Shown here one piece after another: positions 52,960-61,837 of a DNA stretch of 64,000 bases (position 1 is its first letter; each line of letters begins with the position of its first letter). The translations under genes were made by a program, and so were the position numbers. Origin of the DNA: Novosphingobium cyanobacteriorum (GTDB lineage Bacteria; Pseudomonadota; Alphaproteobacteria; Sphingomonadales; Sphingomonadaceae); contig NZ_JAROCY010000015.1 of NCBI RefSeq assembly GCF_029436685.1, positions 1 through 64,000 of the forward strand, in the 5' to 3' direction. The notes beneath the pieces were generated by a model. That model did not search any database and had not been told where the DNA came from. It worked only from the letters and a program-made list of their open reading frames with translations.

Positions 52960-53460
52960 TCAGTTGTAGGTGACGGTTGCCAAATAGGTGCCGGTATAGG
53001 ACCCGACGCCCTGGTTGCCTGCCACGGTGAGCCGCCCGCCGACCGAGAATGTTCGCCTGCCGTTGGCGGCGATCGTGGTGCGTGATGCCGAAGGCGCAGT
53101 GGTGAATGCCATGCTGCGCGCTCCTGAAACGACAGTGCCACTCGTGGTGACTATGCCAAAGGCGCGGCCCGGATCACCCGAAACGGAAAATGCGTCGGTC
53201 CGTGTTGTCGACCCGGTTACGAAGTTTACTTCCCCGGTTCGCGTCACCGTGCCACCGCTGGTTATGTTGATCGTCCCGCCCAGCGTGCCAGAGGTGAACC
53301 GCCCGAACACGATTGCGCGCCCAGCGGTGTGCGTCAGCACGATCGGCCTGACCGCCAAGGCGCGCGCCGTCCCGGCCCGTGCCGATCGGTCACCAGAGCC
53401 GGCGAGCGCCATCTCGGGCAACAGCGCGACAACCGCGATCGTGGCAAGCGCAACACGCAT
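52960..53460 (-). CDS. DUF4402 secreted protein, copy 2
   Basis: This 166-residue protein has a signal peptide (MRVALATIAVVALLPEMALA) followed by GSGDRSARAGTARAL, the DUF4402 strand PIVLTHTAGRAIVFGRF and the C-terminal GSYTGTYLATVTYN. It is close in length and layout to its neighbours, pointing to tandem duplication and divergence of a fibre subunit. It lies between copies 1 and 3 on one transcript; a long hairpin precedes it. Confidence 0.85.
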   Translation of the reverse strand: MRVALATIAVVALLPEMALAGSGDRSARAGTARALAVRPIVLTHTAGRAIVFGRFTSGTLGGTINITSGGTVTRTGEVNFVTGSTTRTDAFSVSGDPGRAFGIVTTSGTVVSGARSMAFTTAPSASRTTIAANGRRTFSVGGRLTVAGNQGVGSYTGTYLATVTYN

Positions 53461-53504
53461 GGTCTTTCAGTCGTCCAACTGGTTGGGACAAGGCCGGCGG
53501 TGGT

Positions 53505-53548
53505 GGCGTCGTCCTGCCACGGCATCGACGCCACGGCAGGACGACGCC
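53505..53548 (-). terminator. Long intergenic hairpin after DUF4402 copy 3
   Basis: A perfect 14-bp inverted repeat (GGCGTCGTCCTGCC / GGCAGGACGACGCC) encloses a 16-nt loop and lies 6 bp after the stop of the first DUF4402 gene of the operon. No T-run follows. In pilus operons such hairpins protect or partially terminate mRNA so that the first, major subunit is made in excess. Confidence 0.6.
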
Positions 53549-53554
53549 GGTTGA

Positions 53555-54052
53555 TCAGTTGTAGGTCACCGTTGCGGTGTACGAACCGGTGTAGGACCCG
53601 GCGGTCACAGTGCTCGCCACGGTCAGCGTGCCGCCCACGGTGAAGCTGGCCGTGCCGCCCGAGCTCAGCGTTGCAGTGGCGGCCGAAGGCGTGGTGGTGA
53701 ACGGCATCGACACCGAACCCGCGGTCACGGAGCCGCCGGTCGTGGTGATCGAGAACGAGCGGCTGGCATCTCCCGCAACGGTGAAGGCGTCGGCCGAAAC
53801 GGTCGAACCCGGCACGAAGCCGACATCGCTGCCCACCGAGCCCACGCCCGCCGCGCTGACGTCCACGCTGCCGCCGGTGCCCACGGTGAAGCGGCCGAAG
53901 TTCAGCGCCGCGCCCGTGGTGTGCGTCAGCACGATCGGCGCCACGACCACGGCAGAGGCCGCACCGGTGGCGGTGGAGGTGTTGCCCGAAGCGGCAAAGG
54001 CCGAGCCGGACGAGAGAGCGAGGACAACGGCGCCCAGAACAAGCTTCTTCAT
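53555..54052 (-). CDS. DUF4402 secreted protein, copy 3 (probable major subunit)
   Basis: This 165-residue exported protein has a Lys-rich signal peptide (MKKLVLGAVVLALSSGSAFA), the DUF4402 core VVVAPIVLTHTTGAALNFGRF and the C-terminal GSYTGSYTATVTYN. I chose the ATG at 54052 because AGGG lies 9 bp upstream and the length then equals copies 1 and 2. It is the first gene of the operon and is followed by a strong hairpin, the usual position of a major pilin. It is rich in Thr, Ser and Gly, as expected for an extracellular fibre. Confidence 0.85.
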   Translation of the reverse strand: MKKLVLGAVVLALSSGSAFAASGNTSTATGAASAVVVAPIVLTHTTGAALNFGRFTVGTGGSVDVSAAGVGSVGSDVGFVPGSTVSADAFTVAGDASRSFSITTTGGSVTAGSVSMPFTTTPSAATATLSSGGTASFTVGGTLTVASTVTAGSYTGSYTATVTYN

Positions 54053-54350
54053 GATCTTCATCCCTGTTTCGAGCGTTCGGAAGCCCCGCGGGATCCTTCG
54101 GCTCAGCAATTCCCGGCGAGCCGGAAGCCCGGTCGCCATGGCTGGATACGCCGCACTGGTTAACAGCTGGTTAGGTGGAGATACTTATGTCGAATTGGCG
54201 CGTTTCCGGGCTTTCCTGCGCCAAATCTGGCCATTCAGATGGCGTGGAAAAGTCCTAAAGTTAACCCTTTGACCAGTCGTTCGTCGAGATGCGCCAACTC
54301 GATCAACAGCCCTGCCCCGTGCTGCCCCGAATCGCTCGGGCGCGAATCAC
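54053..54350. promoter_or_regulatory. Promoter region upstream of the DUF4402 operon
   Basis: This 298-bp gap between two leftward genes has an AT-richer core (TAGGTGGAGATACTTATGTCG) and GTTAAC twice, near 54159 and 54261. It should contain the promoter for the three DUF4402 genes, the chaperone and the usher-like gene. No firm -35/-10 pair was identified. Confidence 0.45.
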
Positions 54351-54890
54351 TCAGCCGTATGTGATGGTCACGTCCACCGTCGCGCGATAGTGCCCCGCGC
54401 CCAGCCCCGCCGGCACCACCAGCGTGCCACCCACGGCAAAGCCATCCTCGCCCTGCGCGTCGATCAGGCCATGTCCATCGTTGGCGCCGCTGTTGCGACT
54501 GCGCACGGTCAGGCTTTCCACCGTCAGCACCCCCGCCCCGGCTTCCGCGCTGGCGGTCACCCGCGCCGGCAGGGTGATGGCATAGCTGCGCCCCGCTTCG
54601 CCGCGCACGGCAAAGGCAGCGGCGTGGACGGCGCTGCAGGCCGCACCCGCACAGGCCGCCAGCGCACCCCCGGCATAGCTGGCCCGGCCATCTGTCGAAA
54701 TCGTCACGCTCCCCGCCGCAACCGGTGCGAAGATCGCCCCGAAGTCGAGATCGGACAGCCGCGTCATCACCAGCGGGGCCACCACTTCCGCCTGCGCCTG
54801 TCCCGCCGCGCTGGCAGCGTGCCCCGCCGCGAACGCCTGGGCCGACCACAACGCCGGGATCAGGGCGGCAAGTGCACCGATCCGCCGCAT
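54351..54890 (-). CDS. DUF4402 secreted protein, copy 4 (Cys-containing)
   Basis: This 179-residue protein has a signal peptide (MRRIGALAALIPALWSAQAFA) and a DUF4402-type body (VVAPLVMTRLSDLDFGAIF) ending ATVDVTITYG. Unlike copies 1-3 it has two close Cys (CAGAAC), likely a disulfide after export. Its start overlaps the stop of copy 5 (ATGA). The different sequence suggests a minor or tip component rather than the shaft. Confidence 0.83.
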   Translation of the reverse strand: MRRIGALAALIPALWSAQAFAAGHAASAAGQAQAEVVAPLVMTRLSDLDFGAIFAPVAAGSVTISTDGRASYAGGALAACAGAACSAVHAAAFAVRGEAGRSYAITLPARVTASAEAGAGVLTVESLTVRSRNSGANDGHGLIDAQGEDGFAVGGTLVVPAGLGAGHYRATVDVTITYG

Positions 54891-55441
54891 CAGTTCGCCA
54901 CCGAAAGCAGCGTGGCGGTCAACGTAACCGGAATGGCCAGCGTCGCCCCGCCGAAGTTGCGGGTCACTTCCAGCCGCCCGCCGACCCTGAAGCTCCGGCT
55001 GCACACCTGGGTGCGGCAACTGACCAGTGACAGGCTCATCGTTGCGCCGGGCAGCAGCGATCCCAACCCGCCCAGATCGGTGTTGAACTGCGCTATGCGG
55101 CCGCTCACCCCGCCGCTGGTCACGGTTTGCCCTCCGGTCAGCTGCAACAGCATAACGATGGCAAGTGTCTGCCCGCCCTTGCTCGATTCCCGGTCATAGC
55201 TGACGGTGAACTGTCCCGGGCCCACGGGATATCCCGCAATCGGCAAGACGCCGCTGTCGGTCACCGTCCCGCTGGCAGCCACAGTGCGCGACCCCGTGGT
55301 TCCCGGCACGACGAACCGGCCATAGCGCAACGCCGTATCATACGTGACCGCCACTTCGGCAGCACGGACCCCCGCCGAGCAAAGCAGCGCTGCCGCCACC
55401 AGGGCGCACCCGGTCCATGCCTGAAAGATCCGGCTTGCCAT
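54890..55441 (-). CDS. DUF4402-like secreted protein, copy 5 (Cys-containing)
   Basis: This 183-residue exported protein is the most divergent of the five. It has a signal peptide ending at about ...SAGVRAA, strand-rich ALRYGRFVVPGTTGSRTV, a Cys pair in SCRTQVCSRSF, and FRVGGRLEVTRNFGGATL, aligning with the FTVGGTL segment of other copies. It is first of a two-gene unit with copy 4 and divergent from egtD. A role as adaptor or tip subunit is possible; binding activity cannot be inferred. Confidence 0.75.
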   Translation of the reverse strand: MASRIFQAWTGCALVAAALLCSAGVRAAEVAVTYDTALRYGRFVVPGTTGSRTVAASGTVTDSGVLPIAGYPVGPGQFTVSYDRESSKGGQTLAIVMLLQLTGGQTVTSGGVSGRIAQFNTDLGGLGSLLPGATMSLSLVSCRTQVCSRSFRVGGRLEVTRNFGGATLAIPVTLTATLLSVAN

Positions 55442-55662
55442 GTGCTCAGCCTACCCGTTGCCATGCGCCCTTGCCAAGCCCTGCGCCGCCATCCTGCGCA
55501 CTCAGCCTCTCGCGCAGGCATTATGGAACCAACCGGCGCACAGCAGGTTCACGCAGTATCCCGCCTTCGCGCAGGGGGATCGTCACGTGCGCGACAGGGC
55601 CGTCGCCTGCCCGGTCGCAACCCGCCCCGCCCCTGCCATCTCCCTCCGGAACGGACTGCTGC
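55442..55662. promoter_or_regulatory. Divergent promoter region (DUF4402 pair / egtDB)
   Basis: About 220 bp of GC-rich sequence between two divergent transcription units. No recognisable promoter or dyad stands out. Confidence 0.4.
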
Positions 55663-56646
55663 ATGACCGATACGCTCGCCCCCACCGACAGCAGCAGCAC
55701 CGGCAGCAGCAGCACCGACAGTGCTTTCGCCCGCGATGTCCTGCGCGGCCTCTCCCAGCCACGAAAGACCATTCCCGCGCGCTACTTCTATGACATGCGC
55801 GGATCCGAACTGTTCGAGGCGATCACCCGCCTGCCCGAATACTACCCGACGCGCACCGAGATCGCCCTGTTGACCGACCATGCGGATGATCTCGCCCGCC
55901 TTGCCGGGCGCGGTCGAACCGTGGTGGAATTCGGCGCCGGTTCGGCCGCCAAGACGCCGCTGCTGCTTCAGGCCACTGATGCTGGAACCTATGTCGCCAT
56001 CGACATCTCGGGCGATTACCTCGTCCAGTCGCTCAAAGCGCTTACCCATCGCATCCCCGGCCTGTGCGCGGTGCCGGTGGTGGGTGATTTCACGGAGCCG
56101 CTGCAGCTGCCGCCCCTTGCCGGGCCGCTCACCGGTTTCTTCTCCGGCTCCACCATCGGCAATCTCGATCATCGCGGCGCGGTGGACCTGCTGCGCTCCT
56201 TTCGGGCCACGCTCGGGCCGGATGCGCGCCTCGTGATCGGGATCGACACCCGCAAGAACCCCCACCTGCTTGAAGCCGCGTATGACGATGCCGCCGGGGT
56301 TACTGCGCAGTTCAACCTGAACCTGCTCCACCGCATCAATCGCGAACTGGGCGGCACCATCCCCGTCGCCAGCTTCGAACACCGTGCCGTTTGGCACGAT
56401 GGCCATGGCAGGATCGAGATGCACCTCGTCGCACTCTCCGACGTGGCCTTTACTGCCGCGGGCCAGCGGTTCTCCATGCGGCAGGGGGAAACCATCCACA
56501 CCGAAAACAGCCATAAGTATACGCCTGCCGAAGCCCGCTTCCTCGCCCGCGCCTCTGGCTGGGAGCCGCTTGCGATGTGGACCGACAAGGCGGAGCTGTT
56601 CAGCCTGCACGTCTGGTCCGCCGCCGGGAAAGACCTGCAGCCTTGA
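55663..56646 (+). CDS. egtD: L-histidine N(alpha)-methyltransferase
   Basis: This 327-residue EgtD makes hercynine (trimethylhistidine) from histidine with three S-adenosylmethionine. Landmarks are [25 protein letters not shown] (in part), the SAM loop [27 protein letters not shown], and the C-terminal [11 protein letters not shown] that shapes the substrate pocket. I chose the ATG at 55663 from the family length. It forms a two-gene operon with egtB, whose TTG start overlaps the egtD stop. Confidence 0.95.
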   Translation: MTDTLAPTDSSSTGSSSTDSAFARDVLRGLSQPRKTIPARYFYDMRGSELFEAITRLPEYYPTRTEIALLTDHADDLARLAGRGRTVVEFGAGSAAKTPLLLQATDAGTYVAIDISGDYLVQSLKALTHRIPGLCAVPVVGDFTEPLQLPPLAGPLTGFFSGSTIGNLDHRGAVDLLRSFRATLGPDARLVIGIDTRKNPHLLEAAYDDAAGVTAQFNLNLLHRINRELGGTIPVASFEHRAVWHDGHGRIEMHLVALSDVAFTAAGQRFSMRQGETIHTENSHKYTPAEARFLARASGWEPLAMWTDKAELFSLHVWSAAGKDLQP

Positions 56647-57845
56647 ACGCGCAACCCGCCGCCACGGTACAATCCAGCTGCGCCTCTGTGGCCGCAATGG
56701 AACGCTTCGAGCTTGTCCGCGCGCGCACCCTCGCGCTGGTCGCGCCGCTCACGGCGGAAGACTGCCAAGTCCAATCGATGCCCGATGTCAGCCCGGCCAA
56801 ATGGCATCTCGCCCACACGACCTGGTTTTTCGAAGCATTTCTACTCGCGCCGCACCTGCCCGGCTACGAACCCTGCGATCCCGCTTATGCCGTCCTTTTC
56901 AATTCCTATTACGTCGGCATCGGCGAACGTCATCCCCGGGGCCGGCGCGGCCTGCTCTCGCGCCCCTCGCTGGATGATGTGATTGCTTACCGCGCCCACG
57001 TGGACGCTGCGATGAACCGCCTGATGCGCATGGTTGATCCAGCCCGCTGGTTTTCGCTGGTCGAACTGGGCTGTCAGCACGAACAGCAGCATCAGGAACT
57101 GATCCTGATGGACATCCAGCACGTACTTTCGTGCAATCCTCTCCATCCCGCCTATGCTGCGCAGGCCCCCGCCCAATCCGCGCAGTTGCCCCTGGCATGG
57201 CACGAAATGCCCAGCGGGCTCTACGAGATCGGACATCACGGCGCAGGGTTTTGTTTCGACAACGAACAGCCCCGTCACCACGTCTGGCTAGATTCTTTCG
57301 CAATCGCCAGTCGCCTCGTCACGAATGGCGAATATGCCTCCTTCATGGCAGACACCGGCTATGCCCGGCCTGACCTGTGGCTGTCCGAAGGGTGGGACAT
57401 CGTGACAGGTGACCAGTGGCGCGCGCCGCTTTACTGGGACGATGCCACAGGTGCCTGGAGCCGCTTCTCGCTCAACGGTCGCCACCCGGTCGATCCGAAT
57501 GCCCCGGTCCTCCACGTCAGCTACTTCGAGGCCGACGCCTATGCGCGCTGGGCCGGCGCGCGACTGCCGACCGAGGCGGAATGGGAAGTCGCCGCCCACG
57601 CCACGCCGCTCGCCCAGCTGGCCGACACCGCCTGGCAGTGGACCGCCTCGGCCTATCACCCATATCCCGGTTTCACCCCTCCGCCCGGCGCTGTGGGGGA
57701 GTACAATGGCAAGTTCATGGTCAACCAGATGGTCCTGCGCGGTGGCTCCCAAGCCACTCCACCCAGCCATGCCCGCCCCACCTACCGCAATTTCTTCCCC
57801 ACCAGCGCGCGCTGGCCCTTCACGGGGATCAGGCTGGCAAGGTAA
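56643..57845 (+). CDS. egtB: Ergothioneine biosynthesis sulfoxide synthase
   Basis: This 400-residue EgtB is a non-heme iron enzyme that joins hercynine with a thiol donor using oxygen. It has an N-terminal DinB-like domain with iron ligands in WHLAHTTW and HEQQHQE and a C-terminal formylglycine-enzyme-like (FGE-sulfatase) domain ([31 protein letters not shown]). The start is probably the TTG at 56643 overlapping the egtD stop; an ATG at 56697 (MERFELVRA) is also family-like. No egtC or egtE is nearby. Confidence 0.94.
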   Translation: MNAQPAATVQSSCASVAAMERFELVRARTLALVAPLTAEDCQVQSMPDVSPAKWHLAHTTWFFEAFLLAPHLPGYEPCDPAYAVLFNSYYVGIGERHPRGRRGLLSRPSLDDVIAYRAHVDAAMNRLMRMVDPARWFSLVELGCQHEQQHQELILMDIQHVLSCNPLHPAYAAQAPAQSAQLPLAWHEMPSGLYEIGHHGAGFCFDNEQPRHHVWLDSFAIASRLVTNGEYASFMADTGYARPDLWLSEGWDIVTGDQWRAPLYWDDATGAWSRFSLNGRHPVDPNAPVLHVSYFEADAYARWAGARLPTEAEWEVAAHATPLAQLADTAWQWTASAYHPYPGFTPPPGAVGEYNGKFMVNQMVLRGGSQATPPSHARPTYRNFFPTSARWPFTGIRLAR

Positions 57846-57857
57846 CGGGCGTAGGCC

Positions 57858-59426
57858 TCAATCGGCGCTCCGCACCCTGTAACGCAGCCGTACCTCACCC
57901 CCGGCCGGAACGCTGACAGTCCACACCGGCCGACCGAATCTGCGTCCCAGCCTTTTTGACGGATTCTCGATTCTTTCTCCGTCATTCAGCGCCAGCATGC
58001 CCTCGAACGTCACGGGCCAGGAATTGGCGTTGCGCACAACCGCATCCAGTGCGGTCCAGCCCTTGCCCGATCCGGTCTCCTGGACGGAAAGGGTTACATT
58101 GGGCGATGATCCCAGCGCTGCTTCCACATCCTCGTTCACGGCATAGTTGCCCAGCCCGCCCCGTCCCACCAACAGCACATTTCCATCGTGCGGTTCGAAT
58201 ACGGCCAACGGCCCGCCGGGCAGCGCCACGCCAAGACCGTTGTCCTTGCTGTTGCGTGTGCGCAGTTTCAGCTGGGCAGACTGAGCCTCCATTTCGTACC
58301 CACCAAGCGTGGCGGTGTGCAGCACCTTCAGCTTAACACCCTTCAGATCGTGCATCGCCACCTGTTTCTGCGCGTTGGAGGCAACGGTTGTGGGCACCGG
58401 CACGCGATAGAGCTTAAGATCGCCCAGCCCTTCCTCGGTAACCTTGGTGGCAAGTTCCATCACCGACGCGTTTCGGCGTTGCGCGGTAACGACGATCTCC
58501 ATCGCTGGCGCTTCCATGGCCATGGGTACAGGTATCGGAGGCAGCGCCACGACCATCGGCGGCGGCGAAGTGTGCAGCGACTTGAGGTAACACTGCAGGA
58601 TCAGATCGCCTTTCTCGGAAGGCGGTTCAGGCTTCTCATCCTCCCGGTTCACTTCCCCGCCCACAACCGCCGTGGTCGCGTCCACGAACGATGTCGGATC
58701 ACTGCTGGCCAGCGTCACCCAGGCTAGCAGGTCCGCCGTACCTTGGGCCGGGTCATACCGCACCAGATAGTTCGTTTGCCAGTCAAAGCCCCATGCGAGG
58801 TACGACAGCCGCACGGTCGCCCGCTGTGCCGCCGGGCTTTCGGTCTGCACCGAAAGCGTCGGCTTGGCAGAAAGGCCCGGGGGCAGCTCGGGATAGACGA
58901 TTTCATCGATGAACCCACGCCCGCAATCGGCCACTTCGAAGCCCGCCTTGGTCTGCAGAATCGCCGCACCATCGGCGCCGGAGCGGATCACCGCGCGTTC
59001 CTCGGTCACGGTGCCCTTGCCATCGTGTCCGCTGTAGCGGCGCAGGATCACCGGGCGGCCAAAGTCGCGGGCATAGAGATTGCGGGCCGAGAGCAGTTCG
59101 CCATCGAGGTTCTTTTCACGAACGCCGGTGGGCAGGCCGGAAAGCAGTGCGGATTCGGGCAGGATGCCGCCCGCCACGCCTTCAAAGCGGATCGTCGCCC
59201 TGCCTGCAGGAATGTCCACGGTGCGCGTCTCGGTCACCAGCGCATACCCGCCCAGCCAGTCGAGATCGATGGCGGCATCCGCGTCGCGGTCCGGCGCGCG
59301 ATAGATCGTTATCGCCACTGCGTCGGGCCGGGCGGAGAGCACTGTCGCTTCCTGCGCCCATGCGTCGGTGGCGAGCGCCAGTCCGGCCACCATCAATATC
59401 AGCCTGCGCCGCACGGCCCGGCTCAA
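57858..59426 (-). CDS. DUF4139 secreted protein with an internal TonB-box-like motif
   Basis: This 522-residue exported protein has a signal peptide (RRRLILMVAGLALATDAWA) and the DUF4139 layout: an N-terminal beta domain (SARPDAVAITIYRAPD), a middle with LSYLAWGFDWQTNYLVRYD, and a C-terminal beta domain ending VSVPAGGEVRLRYRV. A TTG start at 59426 overlaps the stop of the upstream paralogue. At about residues 310-318 a loop carries EIVVTAQRR, identical to the TonB-box consensus of sphingomonad receptors. The function of the family is unknown. Confidence 0.85.
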   Translation of the reverse strand: MSRAVRRRLILMVAGLALATDAWAQEATVLSARPDAVAITIYRAPDRDADAAIDLDWLGGYALVTETRTVDIPAGRATIRFEGVAGGILPESALLSGLPTGVREKNLDGELLSARNLYARDFGRPVILRRYSGHDGKGTVTEERAVIRSGADGAAILQTKAGFEVADCGRGFIDEIVYPELPPGLSAKPTLSVQTESPAAQRATVRLSYLAWGFDWQTNYLVRYDPAQGTADLLAWVTLASSDPTSFVDATTAVVGGEVNREDEKPEPPSEKGDLILQCYLKSLHTSPPPMVVALPPIPVPMAMEAPAMEIVVTAQRRNASVMELATKVTEEGLGDLKLYRVPVPTTVASNAQKQVAMHDLKGVKLKVLHTATLGGYEMEAQSAQLKLRTRNSKDNGLGVALPGGPLAVFEPHDGNVLLVGRGGLGNYAVNEDVEAALGSSPNVTLSVQETGSGKGWTALDAVVRNANSWPVTFEGMLALNDGERIENPSKRLGRRFGRPVWTVSVPAGGEVRLRYRVRSAD

Positions 59427-60913
59427 TACCGGGTGTCGAACTGGACCGTCAGGACTGTCTCGCCGTTGGCGGGCACGTCCACCAGCCAGACCCGCTCGTC
59501 GGCGGTCCGCTGCGCGCCCTTGACCGATTCTGATGGCACGCGGGTATCCTGCCACCAGTTTTCCAGGCCCACCTGCACCACTTCCACCTTCACCGGCGTG
59601 GGCCGCGCGTTGGTTACCTTGTAATGCATTGTCGTGCGCCAGAACGTCGGCTTGGTTTCCACCGTCACATCGTCGGTCTTGCCGTTCACGGTGATGCGGT
59701 ATCGGCTGGTCTTCTCCCACTCGTCGCCGGTGATCCTCTCCCGCTTCTCCACCGTGGGCTGCACCTTCACGTCAAAGGCCTCGCCCGTGCGGATAGACAG
59801 TGAAGATCCCATCGGGGTGTGGTCGATCGTGTTCTCGCCGATGAACTGCGGCTGCCCCCGGGCATCGCGCATATACACGCGCACTGTGCCCGCCGGCAGC
59901 GCATCACCCAGCCCGCCGGCACGCGAGGTGGACAGGTTCAGCACCGTCGCCACGCTCTGCGCTTCGTCCGATGCACCCAGCCAGCCATTGCGAAAGGTGT
60001 AGCCCTTGTTCGCCGGGGCACCGTTCACATCCAGAAAGCTCACCTGCTTTTGCTGTGCATTGGCCACCGTGGTGCGCGCGGCAATCGGATAGACGTAGTA
60101 ATCACCCAGCCGTTCGCGATTGGCGCTTTCGGTACCCGGCGTCATCCGCACCCCGCCGCGCGGCATCGGGCGGCGCATGCCGTTGTCGTACCCGTTGCCA
60201 CCCTGCACCGGCTGCCCCGCCACCAGCAGCACCCGCGCGTTGGGAAAGCTGGTGCCGGTGGTGTTGTTCAACGTGATCCAGCCTTGCAGGTCCATCCTGC
60301 CCTGCGCTTCGTCGAACAGCGCAACATAGTCGGCCTTCCAGCCCATGCCGCCAGAAAGGTAGCTCAGCGTCACCGGGCGCGGGCCTGCCCTGCTTGATTG
60401 CAGCGTCACCGACAGCGTCGGTCGCGCCCGCAGGTTGGGCGGCAAGCCGGGAAACAGGATACGCGCGCCATAGCTTTCCAGCACCTCAATTCGGTCGCCG
60501 ATGCGCACGATCGTGCCGCCATTGTTGGCCAGCACCTGCGCCTGTTCCCGTGTTTCCGCGCCCGTGGCGGGATTGGTGCGCACCACCGTCACTGTCTGCC
60601 CCACCGCCTTGTCCAGCAGCTTGTCGGGGGACAGCAGGTCGTAATCGAAGTTCTGCTCCACCACGCCCGCGCCGCTGCCGGAAAGGGTCACCGTCTCGGG
60701 CCGGATTGCGGCGGATACGTCGGGGAACTCCTGCCGCGCTGTGCCCACAGGCAGGGTCAGTTCGCGCGTGTCCTGCACCAGCGCCAGATCAGCGTTGTAG
60801 ATGGTCAGTGAAACGTCACCTTGTGCGGACTGGGCCAAAACGGGGCTCGGAGCCAGCATGGCAGCAAGGGCCAGGGCACTCGTGGCTCCCGCCACCGCTA
60901 TCATCCGTTGCAT
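59423..60913 (-). CDS. DUF4139 secreted protein
   Basis: This 496-residue exported protein has a signal peptide ending at ...LAPSPVLA, the N-terminal VSLTIYNADLALVQDTREL, a middle LSYLSGGMGWKADYVALFD, and the C-terminal VDVPANGETVLTVQFDTRY. GGAAGGG sits 5 bp before the ATG at 60913. It is the paralogue of the next gene, which starts within its stop codon, so the two are probably made in equal amounts and may form one complex in the periplasm or envelope. The function is unknown. Confidence 0.87.
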   Translation of the reverse strand: MQRMIAVAGATSALALAAMLAPSPVLAQSAQGDVSLTIYNADLALVQDTRELTLPVGTARQEFPDVSAAIRPETVTLSGSGAGVVEQNFDYDLLSPDKLLDKAVGQTVTVVRTNPATGAETREQAQVLANNGGTIVRIGDRIEVLESYGARILFPGLPPNLRARPTLSVTLQSSRAGPRPVTLSYLSGGMGWKADYVALFDEAQGRMDLQGWITLNNTTGTSFPNARVLLVAGQPVQGGNGYDNGMRRPMPRGGVRMTPGTESANRERLGDYYVYPIAARTTVANAQQKQVSFLDVNGAPANKGYTFRNGWLGASDEAQSVATVLNLSTSRAGGLGDALPAGTVRVYMRDARGQPQFIGENTIDHTPMGSSLSIRTGEAFDVKVQPTVEKRERITGDEWEKTSRYRITVNGKTDDVTVETKPTFWRTTMHYKVTNARPTPVKVEVVQVGLENWWQDTRVPSESVKGAQRTADERVWLVDVPANGETVLTVQFDTRY

Positions 60914-60988
60914 GCCGTCCCTTCCGTTGGCCTTCATGGCGTTGATACTCCATCGCCCCTCGCCTGCAATCACGCTCTTGGCAAAACC

Positions 60989-61681
60989 TCAGCTGGCAAC
61001 CGCAAAGTCCACACAGGCCCGGCACTGCAGTGCCAGCGGGTCCAGCGCAAGGATCGGGCAGATGTCCTGCGTGATCACAAGCGGCAGCTCGGTGCAGCCC
61101 AGGATCACCGCCTCGCATCCTTGTGTGGCGTGATGGGCTATCAGATCGCGGAAATGGGTCGCAAATTCAGGGTCCAGCTCGCCTGCCGCCAGCCGCGGCT
61201 GGATCGTGTCGATCCTTTCCCGCTCGGCCAGCGCGGGAATTTGGACTGCGATGCCCACCTGGCGCAGCGGATCGGCGAAGTAGCCGTCCTCCATGGTAAA
61301 GCGCGTCCCCAGCAGAAGCACCTTGCCCACACTCCGCGCCAGCAGCTCGCGCCGCACAAGTTCCACCGCATGGAAGAATGGAGGTGCATGCGCCAGGCCT
61401 TGCGCGAGCCGATCATAAGTTGCGTGCAGTGTGTTGCAGGCGATCATCCAGCAATCCGGCCGGAATGACAGCAGTGTGTCGATCTCCGGGCGCAGCAAGG
61501 CCGGGATCGCATCCCGGTCCGTCCTGTAGGCAGCCAGGATGGCGTGGTAATCGATGCTGTAAAGCGCGATGCGCGCCGAATGGCCGGGGCCAAGCCGCCG
61601 TTCCGCTTCCTGGTTCAACATGCGATAGGGCAAAATCGTCGAAGGCCAGCTCGTGCCGCCCAGAACTCCGATCAGTTTCAT
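60989..61681 (-). CDS. Aspartate/glutamate racemase family protein
   Basis: This 230-residue cofactor-independent racemase has GVLGGTSWPST at the N-terminus and the two catalytic Cys in IACNTLH and GCTELPLV. It interconverts L- and D-aspartate or glutamate or acts on a related amino acid; YgeA-type enzymes are close in length. It starts at 61681 and lies 75 bp upstream of the DUF4139 pair on the same strand, so co-transcription is possible but not required. Confidence 0.92.
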   Translation of the reverse strand: MKLIGVLGGTSWPSTILPYRMLNQEAERRLGPGHSARIALYSIDYHAILAAYRTDRDAIPALLRPEIDTLLSFRPDCWMIACNTLHATYDRLAQGLAHAPPFFHAVELVRRELLARSVGKVLLLGTRFTMEDGYFADPLRQVGIAVQIPALAERERIDTIQPRLAAGELDPEFATHFRDLIAHHATQGCEAVILGCTELPLVITQDICPILALDPLALQCRACVDFAVAS

Positions 61682-61739
61682 GGGGCGCAGAGTGCCGGGG
61701 ACGCAGGTCGCCTGTCAACCAAGCCCGGAATGCCGCCGG

Positions 61740-61767
61740 TGACACTCTGCCCCCGGGCAAAGTGTCA
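61740..61767. promoter_or_regulatory. Near-perfect 28-bp dyad between racemase and HTH genes
   Basis: TGACACT-c-TGCCC-CC-GGGCA-a-AGTGTCA is symmetric apart from one mismatched pair. It lies in the 156-bp spacer between divergent genes, about 60 bp from the leftward start and 70 bp from the rightward start. It could be an operator for the adjacent DNA-binding-like protein. Confidence 0.55.
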
Positions 61768-61800
61768 TCCCTGACAAAATGCGTGTCGTAGCATATTGGG

Positions 61801-61833
61801 GATTCACAGGATTCATGGTTTGTGCTTGATTCA
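61801..61833. repeat. Three direct GATTCA repeats with 9/18-bp phasing
   Basis: GATTCA occurs at 61801, 61810 and 61828, spaced 9 and 18 bp, immediately before the start of the HTH-like gene. The regular spacing resembles small iterons or activator half-sites, but the unit is only 6 bp. Confidence 0.4.
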
Positions 61834-61837
61834 TCCC

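Noticed and set aside
52434..55441. DUF4402 proteins as type IV pilins
   Set aside because: They have Sec-type signal peptides with Ala-x-Ala ends, not prepilin G-F/M-x4-E leader motifs, and no pil assembly genes are nearby.
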